A stretch of DNA of 64,000 bases, taken from Aquilaria yunnanensis. Lineage: Eukaryota; Streptophyta; Magnoliopsida; Malvales; Thymelaeaceae. The position numbers were made by a program, and so were the translations under genes. How positions within the stretch are numbered: position 1 is the stretch's first letter; each line of letters opens with the position of its first letter. The stretch spans positions 3,660,501-3,724,500 of the forward strand of contig CM077599.1 in assembly GCA_039654915.1 (NCBI GenBank). Reading direction: 5' to 3'. Below, one piece after another: positions 20,503 to 33,450 of this stretch. The notes under the pieces were generated by a model. It saw nothing but the letters and a program-made list of their open reading frames with translations. It ran no database searches and was not told the DNA's origin.

Positions 20503-23500
20503 CGTGGTGGTGATTAAAGGGAAAGGAGAAACAGAGAGAGCTTTGGGAAGACGAGTGAGTTGAGTTGGTGGGAGAGGAGAGTTGGAGGAAAGATTAAAGA
20601 AATGGGGAGAGGAGGACTAGGAGCAGTGAGACTTAATAGACCAGTCGCCATTGGTGGTTGGAACTAGAATTTCACCACCCAGGAAGAAGACCGCACTTTG
20701 ACTTTTCTTTAACCGTTGGCCTCCGTTTTTTTTTTTTTTTTTTTGTAATAAAGCATATCATTAAACAAAGAAAAAAGGAAGGGTCTCTTTAGATTAAACG
20801 GAAGGAGAGGACGAAAACCAACATTTCTTGCAAAAGCTAGAGCAAAATAGCATTGATCATTTTAAAAGACTCCCCCAGCCCCAGCCCCAGCCCCAAGCCT
20901 TAACCTCTAAAATCTGAAAAATGAGAGGCGTAACCGTTGGCTTTAAGTTTAAACACATTGCAGCGGGGGGAAGTCCAAGAAATGTTTATAACTGTCCCGG
21001 ACTTCCGAGCACCTGTATTCATCATTTTACAAGCAAAAAATTCTTGAGCACTGTTGGTCATAAAGTGTAAACTAACATTTGTGGTGACCCTTACATCATC
21101 AAACGTAAGTTTATTATGGGAGGTCCATATTCCCTAAAAATAGTAAGGAACTAGAACATTTCAGGGGATACCCAGTATAGGAGAAGAATGAGTATTCTGG
21201 CGTGTTATTTTTTATTTGAATAGACAAAATAATATTTGAAAGATTTAAAAATAAAAGGTCTTGAAATTGTCATGAGCGCATCCTACAGATTTTCAATCGT
21301 GAAAGTAAGAAAATCTTGAAATGGAGACAGAGATTAGTATTATTTTTTATTTTTACATCTTTTTTATTTGAAATCAAATTCATTCGAAAGTCAATATGTA
21401 AGTGCAATGATCCATTAAAAATAAAATATTTATAATGTTATTAAATTTTTATAAATTTTTTATAAAAATAAAATTTAGAAAAATTTAATAACATGATAAA
21501 AAAAATTTAACAAATTATTATACTTACATAACAGTCACTTTCAAATTGTATTGGTTTCCAGTAAAAAAACATGTAAAAATAAAAATAATTCACTTTGAAT
21601 TAAGCTAATTTAAATTAAAATAAATTCAGTGTTAGTTACTATTAATCTCAAACCTTTATTTATCATTACAAACTAGTTTTATACCCGTCCCATGGACAGG
21701 ATTATTACAAGAACAGAGTTGTAAATGTAGGAAAAGTTATTTCTCATGCAATTTGTATACCAATAGCGGGAATTTAAAACATGAACAAAATCATTTGTTA
21801 CATGGAAAAAAATAAAAATTTTCATGGACAAAGAAACAATGGTCAAATCAGAAACTGAATTAACTCCAAAAAATTGGTAAAATTACAAAGATATTAATTT
21901 CTCTCCATCCTCCTCAAAATTAATGATCTTCATAATGATGGAACTGTAAAGGTACGACATTTCTCACTTTGAATAAAAGGGAAAGTGCATAGTCATAATG
22001 AAAAGTGAATATATATGTAAAACAGATGAATATACTCTACGTAAAATATTTCGGTTAATTAACTTTCTTGATAATAAATTTGCATGGACACTTATCCTAT
22101 ATGACTGGTGTATGACTTGTAGTAATATGGAATTAGTAACATATAAGCATATATTAATTTGAAGTTAAGTGTGAAATTATAAATGTTACAACATTAGAGT
22201 AATGTATGTATATTACCTTCTTAGTGATACTTAGCAGGTATTTACTTTCCTTTTTTTGGCAACCGAAGGGAAAATACTTGGCACAGACAATGATAATTAA
22301 ACTTTTCTAAAATTAGAATTATTTAATTCAATCTAAAAAATATGTCTACAAAAATGTTGTGCTTTAAGCTTATGTTGAATTTAGAGGTTCCCTTCATCTT
22401 GCTCAAATAATATTAAGTTAGATAATTAGATACATGGTATATGAATTAAATAACTGAAAGTAATAAGGTTACTGTCATAGAAAGCAAGAGCAATTCACTT
22501 GCACTATACCAAAGAATGACATTACTTTCATGTCAAAGATAACAGGATTTGCTTCTCCACTGTATAGTAACCCAGGAAAGATGTTGATATTTGCTTTGGG
22601 ATAATAAACTGATCAACTTGGATGGTTTAAATATGGTGTCTATGATTCAATGTCACAAAAGTATTGTAAATAAAATTTATAATTAAAAACTATACTATTT
22701 ATTTTTTTGTATAAGATTAGAAAGAAACAAGCATAACGGTCCTGGAAAAAAGAAAGAACTTCCAACATGTCCATATTCACATAAATCTTTCATTGTACCA
22801 ACAAGAAATATTCACATAATTCTTTGTTCCATGAGTTAAGCATAAATTGTAGGGCCACCTACTGACAAAAAATACTTGCAATGGTGAAGTTTGGGTAAAA
22901 TATAATGAGATAAATTAAAGGAAATGGAAATAGTTTGATTAGTGCAAGAAATGGTAAAGTCTAATAGACTTACCACCAAATTTGTAAGCAAATGTTGAAG
23001 TGAAAACTAAAATAGTCTTCGTTGAATTATTGTTAAAAACACCATATAAAAAAGAGTTGGCATAAGCATTTAATTCAATTGATTCACCCTAGCATGTGAA
23101 AGTGAATAATAACTTGATTATCGCCCCCCAGCCCAACTTGAGGTCTGGCATTGAAGTAGTTGTGTTGTCTCTTATTTTCTTCATGGCTTATCATTATTGT
23201 CATTGCCATGTAATTCATATATGGCGGCTCGTGAATCACTTCCGCCCTGCCATTTATGTCTTCAACGAATGATTTGATTTCAAGTTGTCTTGGCCGCAAC
23301 TCGAGTGCTGTTAATTTGGCCCAACTCCAACTCAACATATGTACATGTTGCCAGTTATGACCCAAGATCTTCCCTATCCCTAGTAGCTTCGCCATTCGAA
23401 TTCGTTGTGTGTTTTGACTTTTAAGCGCCCATTTGCAAGTAATTCCATTTTGATTTTACAGACAAAATGTGTGCTTCTTATTCATCAGTCCATGGATTAA

Positions 23501-24584
23501 AACAGCCCTTTACAAGTCGACACTCATCACACAACCATAAATATGTGTCTACTTGGATCCTGGGTCTTATTTTTTTCTTAAACAATTAATATTGGCTGCT
23601 TTATACAATTAAAAGGTGAAAATTAATTACTTCATCTATCCAACCATTGTTGCTCTATCTGGTGTTGTTTAGAGATTAAAAAAATGAGAAACCTTTACGT
23701 ATTATTTTCATATTTACTCTTAACTTTCTAAGTTTGTTTGTTGTTTCCACATTTCCCCTCAACTTTTTACACTCAAATTAAGAAAATTGGAAAAATTAGA
23801 TATTAAAATGATAGTTTAAAGGGTGGTATGATAAAGTAAATTAAAAAATATATAAATATTGCAAAGATTTAGGACAGCTCAAGAAGAAAAATAATGTAAT
23901 ATTGGTGGGACGGCAGGAGTATTAAATTAAGACCAGAAATAGGGTGCACCTAGCGATGAAAATAAATATAATGTGGGTAGGATAGTGTCATTCTCACATC
24001 TTATCTATGATTTTAGATACTCAATCTATATCTTATCTACCATCTATTGATTTCAAAATTTTAATATTCATAGCTTATCTATTCTAAGGCAAGTAGGATA
24101 TAGTAAAACTCATCTACCTTATTTATATTAATATATCTAATACTAATTTAATTTTTTTAAACATGATAACCATTTATTAAATAAAAATAATACACCAGAA
24201 AAATTTTTACCGCTTAAGGCCTAAATATCCGTAACAAGAGGTTTCCCTAGATGGCAAAAATCAACTTATTGGAATTAGTTTCAACAACTACAATAAGCTT
24301 CAATTTGACAGCACTTTTTAGGTTTTTTTTTTTTTACTGGTGTAATCTCTCTACAGCTAAAGGAGTTTGTCTAGATATGGTAGAACCCCTAGCTATAATC
24401 AACATTCTTATTTCATTCATAATCACAAAACCATTACGTTACTACTTGGTTGGCCAAAATTAGGATTGCGAACTTTGTTCAAATTAACTCTAAGCTTTAC
24501 ATTTCCTTAGTCTAATATGTCTTGGAGAAAGCTTAAATTTTATGAGAAACACTATGCTCCAACCTTATATTAAATTATAAAAAA
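20503..24584. other. Gene-poor AT-rich region, MKK2 promoter at left
   Basis: 20503-20750 holds the upstream region of the MKK2-type gene, with GA-rich leader sequence. The rest is AT-rich with old, unidentifiable repeat fragments. A 103-codon ORF at 23084-23395 (- strand) is less AT-rich than its surroundings but matches no family I know and has no splice partners; it is left uncalled. No RNA gene recognised. Confidence 0.4.
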
Positions 24585-24639
24585 GGACACACACACACAC
24601 ACACACATATCCCAGATGTGTGTGTGTGTGTGTGTGTCC
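24585..24639. repeat. Perfect AC/GT microsatellite hairpin
   Basis: GG(AC)10AT, a seven-base loop ATCCCAG, then AT(GT)10CC. The two 24-base arms are exactly complementary. Nearby, CATATCCC at 24607 and CACATATCCC at 24672 are further small repeats. Confidence 0.9.
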
Positions 24640-27499
24640 GCATGTGGGATATAGGAGCACAGAGTTTAGACCCACATATCCCACATCCTATCCAAATTCA
24701 ATAAAAACAAAAAAAACCCTTATCCAAATCAATTTAGGCCCAGTTCGTTTCAAGTTATCACACCCAAATTAATGCGTTCTCATATTTTGGCTCGAGTCAT
24801 GCCCATAACCCGGTTAAAAAAAATACGAGATCACCCCTATAGTTAACAAATTCAGCAATCATGCCTTCACTGCAAGTCTACAATGTCTAACCTACTAAAA
24901 TCAACCGCAACAATTCACAAACCCAAGCAAAATGATTCACAAGCCCAAGCAAAAATGATTCGTAAATCCGAGTGAAAAATTCTCAAACTTGAGCAAAACA
25001 ATGCCCAAATTTGCCAATTGACGTTTCTGTAAAAAGCCCCCAATTCGTCCCAATATTGACGAATAGCTAGCCTAATTCTCTCTCAGCCTCCCGCCCACCT
25101 GCCTCATGATACTGGAGCAGTATTGCTTAGATCACAACCCTTGATTCTTCGTCCTTGGTTGGCCAGATCCTCAGTTCGGTTCATTATTTGGAAACAACAA
25201 AGAATCAATCAAATTTATCATCGACCCCATCTTTAGAGCACATAACCAAAAATAGCACATTGAGACAAGAGAAAGCAACAACTGTGAAAGGCAAAGATCG
25301 AGAGAGAGAGACAAAATTAGATAATTGAGATAGGCAAAAGTCCTAGAGAAAGAAGACAGAGAATAAACAGATATGGGACTAGCCAGGAACTTGATGGAGT
25401 AGGAATATGAGATGATGAGCATAAGCTGATCAAATAAAGTCGTTCTCATGGCAGCAGCAAAGGCGTGGTCAGAAAGAAGAGAAGGGAAGATAAAACGGTG
25501 ATGAAAAATGGTAGAAGACAAATAGGAATGAAAGAAAATTTAGAGGGCAAATAAGTAACGAAAATACCAGACCCAAATTGAGTTGTCAAACAACCCAACA
25601 ATAACATGTTAACATGCTACTGTTAATTTATGCTGAACTACCTGCTAATTGTTAAAAAAAAAACTTACTTGTTAAATATGATATGGTCGAATACTAACTC
25701 GGACTGGATATTGACATCACGAGGCACATCATGTGCCCTCATCAAACACACATAATACCTTGTTTAATTGCATCTATTCTCCTCTATTTTCTTCTTTTTT
25801 TTTCCTTATAAATTTTAGCAATTTGCTCAATTTTTTTTCTTTTGAATCCCTTTAATTTTTATAGCGTTTTATTAGGGAAGAAGAAAAAAGTTGCACCCAA
25901 TTTACATCAAGAAATACAAAATATAGTGTCACTTTCTTCTAAATTCAAATAATGATCCATTGACAATCTTCTCTTTTGGTCCTTTAACTTTCATGTTTCT
26001 TCGAATTCAATCATAAACTTTTTTTTCCCATTTTGTGTTTGCTTGAAACTAACGGAAATTTTTTTGGGCAATTAGGCACAATAAAAAGCTAAGAGGCTAT
26101 TGGTGGATGTACAAGATTAGGGGACTAAAAAGATGTTTTGTTTTTTGTTTTCTATTCTATACAACACATGCATCTCTCTCACCAGCCTACATTCACAATC
26201 TTTTTCTTGAAAAACTAAAAATTGGTGAAGCTCTTGGACGGTCGTACTAAATAGACAAATAAACACCAAATCAATTTTTTAAAAATCAGATTTTCTTTGG
26301 AAGGCACCTTGTTTTGACTATTGCACTAATAAAGTTCATTCTTGGTTAATACTCATTATAGAACAATGGCTTGTATAAAAGAGAATAAGAGCAAATCACA
26401 AAAGGAACATGTATTTTAACATGTAACATCAAGACAAAGTGAAGGAACAATTATATTTAGTAAAAAAAGAAAACATAAAGCATCCAGCAATGAATAACTA
26501 CTATTTGCAACATTAAATACTAGAAGAAACATATAAATTTGTCAAATAATAGTAATATATGTCAAAAGAATAACTAAATTCAGTCAGAGAATAAAAACAA
26601 TTTGACAAAGGTCATTTGCTACAAGTAAAGCAAACAGTTACAAATAGTGAAAGAACTAGATAGCTTTGTTAGTAACTAGTAAGATGAGGTAAAAAAATAA
26701 TTATATTCAATAAGATAACATAAATCATCTGACAATGAATAACAACTATGGGTGTAGTAAATACATATTAAGTAGTGGAATGATGCATATTTGACATATA
26801 GCACTAAAATTCATCAAAGGAACAACTGAATTCAGTTATAGGATATGAACAATTTGACAAAAACCAACTACAACATAGCAATCAATTGTGGCATAGTGGC
26901 ATTATAGTGATTTTATACAAGTTGGGAAGCATTATAGAATATGAAATTGCAGCAAAGTGATATTATCATAATTTATAAGAACATAAGGCACGGTTATAGT
27001 TTTGTATGTACATGTATATACTTCCTCTGCCTCAGAACCTTTGCTCCATTTGGTATTATGCACAATTTTAGGTGAGAGGAGCTTTTGCACTCATTTTCCA
27101 AATTTGCCCCAACCTTTTTGTCTCCCCACCTAATGGTCAAATCACCCCGACCTCGATTTCGTCCTCTGTCGATCTTATCCTCCGTTAGTCGCCTTAGCAT
27201 TGCATCTGTTGATCACACTATTCTCAATTCATCGACTTGACTTTGTCTTCAATTCATCATCCTTGTTCGCCATTGTCGATCATACCATCTTTGTCCGTGC
27301 CTTCTCTTTTGCCCCAATCCAGCCCCCTCTTTGTCTTCTTCTCATCTCTTCCGCAAAGAATCGAGGCTCTGTCTTCTTCTCAATCATGAGAGTCAATCAC
27401 CTCATTGGTTGTGTATATTGCCTCAATCTCTTCATCGCCTTTGTTGATTGCCTTGTCACCTCGTTGCCAGAGTCAATCGCCTCATCCTGCATCGATCAC
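24640..27499. other. Gene-poor AT-rich region
   Basis: No convincing gene. CAAAATGATTCACAAGCCCAAG-like words repeat around 24900-24990. An ORF at 25171-25521 (- strand) is low complexity. From about 27190 to 27499 the sequence is richer in CATCG/GATCG words (TCGATCACACTATT, GTCGATCATACCATC), an internally repetitive stretch into which the following retroelement is inserted. Confidence 0.4.
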
Positions 27500-27937
27500 T
27501 GATATAGTGCCTGGCTTGGAAGGAAAGGTGGTTGGTGGTCAATATATACGTTACTTAAAGAATAAAGAGATATGGCTCATCCATCATTGTTTGAATTGTG
27601 AACTACATCATCGTTTCATTCCTTTATCTATTTGGTGTCATTTTGCACTTGAACAGCTGCAGCATAAGAAACTGCTTGTTGTTGAGTTCATTAAAAGGTA
27701 GGAAAGGAAATTTTATTTGAATTTCGGTTGATTCTTGTAATTCGAATTTGTTCAAAATATATTGGTGTCATCGTTCATTTTTTTGGAGTAATGATAGTTG
27801 TTTGTTTTCTTTCTAGATGCTTTTCTCTAAATTCAAACTCAATTCTCCAATGTAAGAACTTTTTTTCTTCAGAATCTCTTTTTTTTCTTTTTTATGATTC
27901 CCTGGATTTTGAAGCAGTTGATGTTTTGTTTGTATCA
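27500..27937 (+). repeat. 5' LTR of degenerate chromovirus
   Basis: 438 bases, TGATATAGTGCC...TTTGTATCA. Aligns with 33027-33450 along its length. Confidence 0.85.
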
Positions 27938-27940
27938 AAT

Positions 27941-27952
27941 TGGTATCAAACC
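27941..27952 (+). other. Primer-binding site of degenerate chromovirus
   Basis: TGGTATCAAACC, close to the TGGTATCAGAGC complementary to initiator tRNA-Met, three bases after the LTR end. Confidence 0.7.
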
Positions 27953-28209
27953 TTGATCCTAACATTTGTGATGGTGAAAAGAACACATACCCAAAAATGG
28001 AGGAAATTGGTGAATGAATTCATGGCTTATCCAAAAGAACAGACGAAAAAAGTCATTTTGAGATTGCTTCATTCAAGAAGACGATCACTGGCCTATCTCT
28101 CACTATTTAGAACCTTCTAACTTAACATAAAGAGCGAACGGTGTTGGATCTGATAACAACAATGTGGCAATGGAAATTTAAGCGAATATAATCCGTGGAG
28201 GTTGAGGAA

Positions 28210-29671
28210 ATCTCAACTTCACTCATTTCTCAAGGATTGATTTTCCACATTTTTAAAGGAGATGATGTGGATAGATGAATCTTTTGATATGAACAATTTT
28301 TCTCTATCAACAACATTTTAGAAATTTTGAAGGTTCCGATAGCTTCTATTCACTTGGAAGAAGATGTGTTGTTATGGCATGAAAGCTACCTTAAGGTGCG
28401 TGGTTTTGAAAACCCTATCCTCTGGGATGAATATGTTACTGCCATTAGATCTAGATTCAGATTTGCCTATGATGATGCTATGAATGATTTAAAGAATTTG
28501 AAACAAAAAGGATTTGTGGCTAGTTATAAAAAGCATTTGACGGTCTCTTAAACAAAATACCCCATCCCTTGCATGAGGAACTGATTGTCAGTTTGTTTAT
28601 GAGAGGACTCAATGATGATATTCATTTTCTTATTTTAACACTGAAACCTAAGTCATTGGTTGAGGTCAGGGGTTTAGCTTAGCTATAGGAGGCTACTAAT
28701 TCAATTAAGTCAGGCAAAAATTATGTGGATAAGTCGAGGGAAATAATCCCTACTCCTCAACCTAAGCCACACTCACAAAAGACTCCAACTCCAGCCATAA
28801 TACATATAGTGGGCAAAGAAACTAAGCAGCTAATTGCAACTGAGATGGTTGACAAATAAGCTAAGAACTTGTGCTTTTGGTGTGATGAAGCTTATACTCT
28901 TGGCCATCATTGTAAAATGGGGCAACTACACAAATTAAAGATTCTAAATGATAAAGAAGAAGAAATTGATGGTGCAATTAATAAGGATAATTCTGAAGAG
29001 ATTAATAAAGATACCCTACTAAGTTCCTTAAATGCTATTTCAGGAAATGTGGGCTACAATACCATGAAGGTCACTAGGCACATCAGTAAGCGTTCTTTCC
29101 AGATGCTTGTGGATTCTGGCAACACTCACATTTTTTTAAGTATGGAGGTTACAAAGGAGTTAGCTGCAAAATTGAAAGGGTAAGACCAATTAGAGTAAAT
29201 GTAGCCAATAAAACCATACTCAGAAGCATGGCAATATGTAAGAGTCTAACTTGGAAATTTTTGGAGGTGTCTTTTACAGCAGATGTTTATTTGATTCCAT
29301 TGGGTGGATGTGAAATAGTGTTAAGGGTAATGGTTAAGGACCTTGGGTGACATTAACTGGAATTTTGAAAAGCTAAGAATCTCATTCAAATATAAAGGGA
29401 AGAGGGGATTAGCCAAGGGTAAGGGTGAGCATTATTTGGACAAAACCGAAAAAAATTGATTATATTTATATGAAATGGTTTGGTTTATTTCTAATTCAGT
29501 CAGTTCGGATCAAAACTGAATTTCTTATTTAGTTATCGGATCAATTATTGAATCATATACTTAAAACCAAATAAACCAAATAGTAATGAATGTTTTACCA
29601 TTATCTATAATGACCCTACATATATAAAGTTATTTTCTACTGATTTTTACCATTATCCAAATTGACCCTAT

Positions 29672-29705
<34 letters not shown>

Positions 29706-32700
29706 ACACGCGCACGAGTGCGTGTAATTATTTTCTACTAATTTTAGACAATATGTGTCTATCTTTCTTTAATTTTGGGTATAAACGGTAAAAATTTTAA
29801 CATGTATCTTTTTTTTTTTTTCATTTACTATGTGTCTAGGTCTTAAAAAGAAAACCAAATAAATTGAAATATAATTTAGATGGTTCAGATTAGTTTTGAT
29901 ATTTAATTCGAACAATTTGGATACATTTTGTAAAAACCGAAAACCAATTGGATCATTATATTTAGATCAGTTTCAAATTAAGCCAAATGAATGCTTACCC
30001 TTAGCCAAGGGGCATGAATTCCACGAAGGTTAAATATTACTTAGGAAAGTTTATACACAAGACAGTAGAGCAGGTATGAAGTACCATAGGATGGCAGGTT
30101 TATGCATTACAGCTTGTAGGGTGGAGTGAATAAGAAATTGTTGATGAGTCTCTGGTGGATTACTGGGAACTCATTATGGAAGGAACAATTACTCTAACCG
30201 GAATGGAATAGCTGTTGTCTTAGTTTGAGGATTTGTTTCAAGAACCAACTTCTTTCCCTCCTCATAGAGAGTTTGATCACAAAATCATTTTAAGAGAAGT
30301 TAGTAAGCCAATAAATGTTAGACCTTATAGAGATGTTGCTACACAGAAAGATGTTATTGAAAACATCATCAAAGAGCTACTAGCTGTTGGTGTTATCAGA
30401 AGAAAAAATAGTCCTTTCTCATATCATATTGTGTTGGTTAAAAGGAAATATGGAACTTGGAAATTATGTGTCGATTATAGAGAACTAAACAAGAAGACTG
30501 TGAAAGATAAATTTCCAATACCTATCATTGAATAGTTGTTGGATGAGTTATGAGGAGCTACCTATTTTACCATACTGGATTTAAGGTCAGGCTACCATCA
30601 GATTAGGATGAAGTCTAAACACATTAGCAAAACAACCTTTAGAAACCATCATGGACATTTCAAATTTGTTTTCATGCCCTTTGAATTGTTAAATGCTCCT
30701 TTGACTTTCCAGTCACTCATGAATCATATCTTCGAATATTTGCTCAGGAAGTCAATGTTTGTTTTCTTCAATGATATATTGATTTACAACAAGACTTGGG
30801 AGGACCATCTTGGAGCAAGTTTCAAAATCCTGAAAAAGAATTCTTTATTCATCAAAAAGAGCAAATGCACTTTTGGTGTCAGTCATATTGAATATCTAGG
30901 CCATGTGATTAGTAAAGAAGAAGTATCTACAGACCCTAAAAAGATTGATGCAATGATGCAATGGCCAGTCCTTAAAAACCAAAAGTAGTTGGGAGGCTTT
31001 TTAGGGTTAAGTAGATATTATAAAAAAATCATTAAAAATTATGGTGTTATTAACAAGCCTCTGACAGAGCTACATAAGAAGAATAGTTTCTCATAGAATG
31101 CAGTAAGTCAAATAGCTTTCGAAGAACTTAAGAAGATTATGAGCACAACCCTAGTATTAGTTTTGCCTAACTTCTAAGAGACTTTTATAATTGAAACTGA
31201 TGCATGTAAAAAAGGTGTTGGAGCTGTGCTTCTGCAAGCTAGCCACCCTATAGCTTTCATGACCAAAGTTTTTTCTTTAAGGCATCAAGTTTTATCTATA
31301 TATGAGAAATAATTCTTAGCAATAGTGATGGCAGTAAAAAAATGGCATCTCTATTTGATTGGGAGGCATTTCATAATCAAAACTAATAAAAAAAAAAGAT
31401 TGAAATTCTTGCTCGAACAAAGGATTCTCATTACCCTACAGCAGAAATTTGTGATCAAGCTTCTTATTTATGATTATGTAGTACAAATATAAAAAAGGAG
31501 GTAAAAACGTGGTGGTTGACACGTTATCCAAGATCACACAAAGAGATTTAAATTGTATGGAAATCTTTGTGGTTACCATTTCATTACATCTGGAAATAAA
31601 GACATTTGGGAAAATGATGAAAGGTTGTAGGAGATTATTCAAGAGTCTCTTAAGCAGTAATACCACACCTTAAATTCATTTATGAGTAAGAGATTTTACG
31701 AAGAAGAAGGGAAGCTGGTCATTGGTAATACTTAAGCATTATGACAAAAGATCTTTCGATTCACGCATGAAAGCTTGACAACAGGGCATTCCGACGTGGA
31801 AATAACTTAGCAAAAGATTAAACAATGGTGCTATTGGAAGGGACTGAACAAGGACGTCGAAATTACTTGAGAAAATGTGAGGTTTGCCAAAAGAATAAAA
31901 TTGATCATGTAGCATATCCAGGGTTACTTTAACCCTTGTCGATTCCAGTTGCTTCTTGGAGAGATATCTCCATTGACTTTGTGGAGGCCTATCCAAGATC
32001 ACATGGCAAAGATGTTATCATGGTAGTGGTGGATTATTTTAGCAAGTATGTGCATTTTATAGCCATAAACAACCCCTACACTGCCTTGAAGGTAGATACT
32101 GCATTCATGAAAGATGCCTACAGATTACATGGATTACCACAATCCATAATATCTGACAGAGGGTCCACATTTTCTAGCAGATTTTGGCTTGAACTTTTTA
32201 AAAAACAAAGGGTTAGCTAGCATTATTCAACTGCTTACCATCCATAGTCAGATGACCAAACTGAAATAGTCAATAGGTGTATGGAGTCTTACCTTAGATG
32301 CATGACTGGTACAGATCCCAAGGAATGGACGAGTTGGCTACCAATGGTTGAATGATGGTATAATATTAGCTATCCTACTTTTCTCAAATATAGCTCCTAT
32401 AAAGCAATATATGTCTGTCTTCTTCCAATACATGTACCTTATGTACCTGGTGATTCATTGGTAGAAGTTGTGGACAAACAATTAAGAAAGAGGTCTGAAT
32501 TCTTGGAAGAATTAAACAAAATTCATAGAAAGCTCAAAATCGGATAAAGCACTTAACAGACAAGCACATGTTAGAATGAAGCTTAGAAGCTGGAGACTGG
32601 ATATATTTGAAACTCATGAAATATCGCCAAAAGTCCATCAATTCTCCATTGAGCCACAAACTTGGAGCAAAGTACTGCAATCCTTTTCAAATCATGGGAA

Positions 32701-33014
32701 AAATTGGAACAGTGTCTTATTGCCTAGCATTGCCTCCTAAATCAAAGGCACATAATGTGTTTCACGTATCCTTGCTTAAGAAACACATTGGTGACATTCC
32801 AGTGTTAGTTATTCTGCCAGAGCAAAATACAATAGCAGCTCCTACACCTATAGCCATTTTGGTTCGAAAGATTGACAAAAGGGGCAATTGTGCTATAAGA
32901 AAGGCTCTAGTCCAGTGGTCACATTCACCCCTTCAAGATGCTACTTGGGAAGAGCATACATCATTCAAGGCTCGGTTTTCTTCATTCAAAGATTTTTTAG
33001 GACAAGAGTCTTAA
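28210..33014 (+). pseudogene. Broken gag-pol of degenerate chromovirus
   Basis: Gag is visible at 28327-28551 (a WHESYL...WDEYVTAIRSRF stretch) and as a zinc knuckle C-F-W-C...H-H-C at about 28872-28913. The protease shows VDSG at about 29109. Reverse transcriptase runs from 30233 (IVLVKRKYGTWKLCVDYREL, LDLRSGYHQIRMK) to about 30990. Its active site, normally Y/F-x-DD, reads FFND near 30765, so the first catalytic Asp is lost. RNase H remains follow (ETDACKKGVGAVL at about 31195). Integrase core is at 31936-32220 (D..VDYFSKYVHF, ISDRGSTFSSRFW). The C-terminal part 32607-33014 has HNVFHVSLLKKH and a chromodomain-like VQWSHSPLQDATWEEH. Many stops and frameshifts; certainly non-functional. Confidence 0.85.
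29420..30003. mobile_element. hAT-type MITE nested in the chromovirus
   Basis: 584 bases with terminal inverted repeats TAAGGGTGAGCATT / AATGCTTACCCTTA (13 of 14 match), flanked by a perfect 8 bp duplication GCCAAGGG (29412-29419 and 30004-30011). An 8 bp duplication is the mark of hAT elements. Inside lies a GT microsatellite at about 29671-29704. No transposase is coded. Confidence 0.88.
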
Positions 33015-33026
33015 GGAAGAAGGAGT

Positions 33027-33450
33027 TGATACAGTGCATGGCTTGGAAGGAAATGTGGTTGTCGGTTGTTATATTTGTTACTTAAAGAATAAAGAGATCT
33101 AGCTCATACATCGTCATTTGAATTGTGAGCTATGTTGTTGTTTCATTCATCCATCTATCCAACATCATTTCGCACTTAAGCAATTGCAACCTAGGAAACT
33201 ACTCGTTGATGAGTTCATTGAAAGGTGAAAAAGAAAATTTCATTTGAATTTTGGTTGATTCTTGTAATTCAAATTTGTTTCAAATATATTGGTGTAATCA
33301 TTTATTTTTTAGGAGTAATGAGAATTGTTACCCTCTCATTCTCTCTCCAAATATTTCTCGTTAAATTCAAACTTAATTCTTCAGCATAAGAACTTCTTTT
33401 TTTCTTCGTGATTCCTTTGATTTGAAGTAGCTGATCTTTTGTTTGTATCA
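33027..33450 (+). repeat. 3' LTR of degenerate chromovirus
   Basis: 424 bases, TGATACAGTGCA...TTTGTATCA, preceded by the purine tract at 33013-33026. Confidence 0.85.

Larger units (their letters stand above)
27500..33450 (+). mobile_element. Degenerate Ty3/gypsy chromovirus with both LTRs
   Basis: Two direct repeats, 27500-27937 and 33027-33450, each start TGATA(T/C)AGTGC and end TTTGTATCA, giving the terminal TG...CA. After the first comes a TGGTATCAAACC primer-binding site similar to the methionine-initiator tRNA type. Before the second comes the purine tract AAGGAAGAAGGAG. Between them, in order, lie remnants of gag, protease, reverse transcriptase, RNase H, integrase and a chromodomain-like end, all on the + strand. 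The LTRs are clearly diverged (many substitutions and small indels), so insertion is old. A 584 bp MITE is nested inside. No matching 5 bp target duplication is seen. Confidence 0.88.

Noticed and set aside
23084..23395. 103-codon - strand ORF
   Set aside because: No recognisable motif and no splice partners. Could be an old gene fragment, but nothing supports a call.
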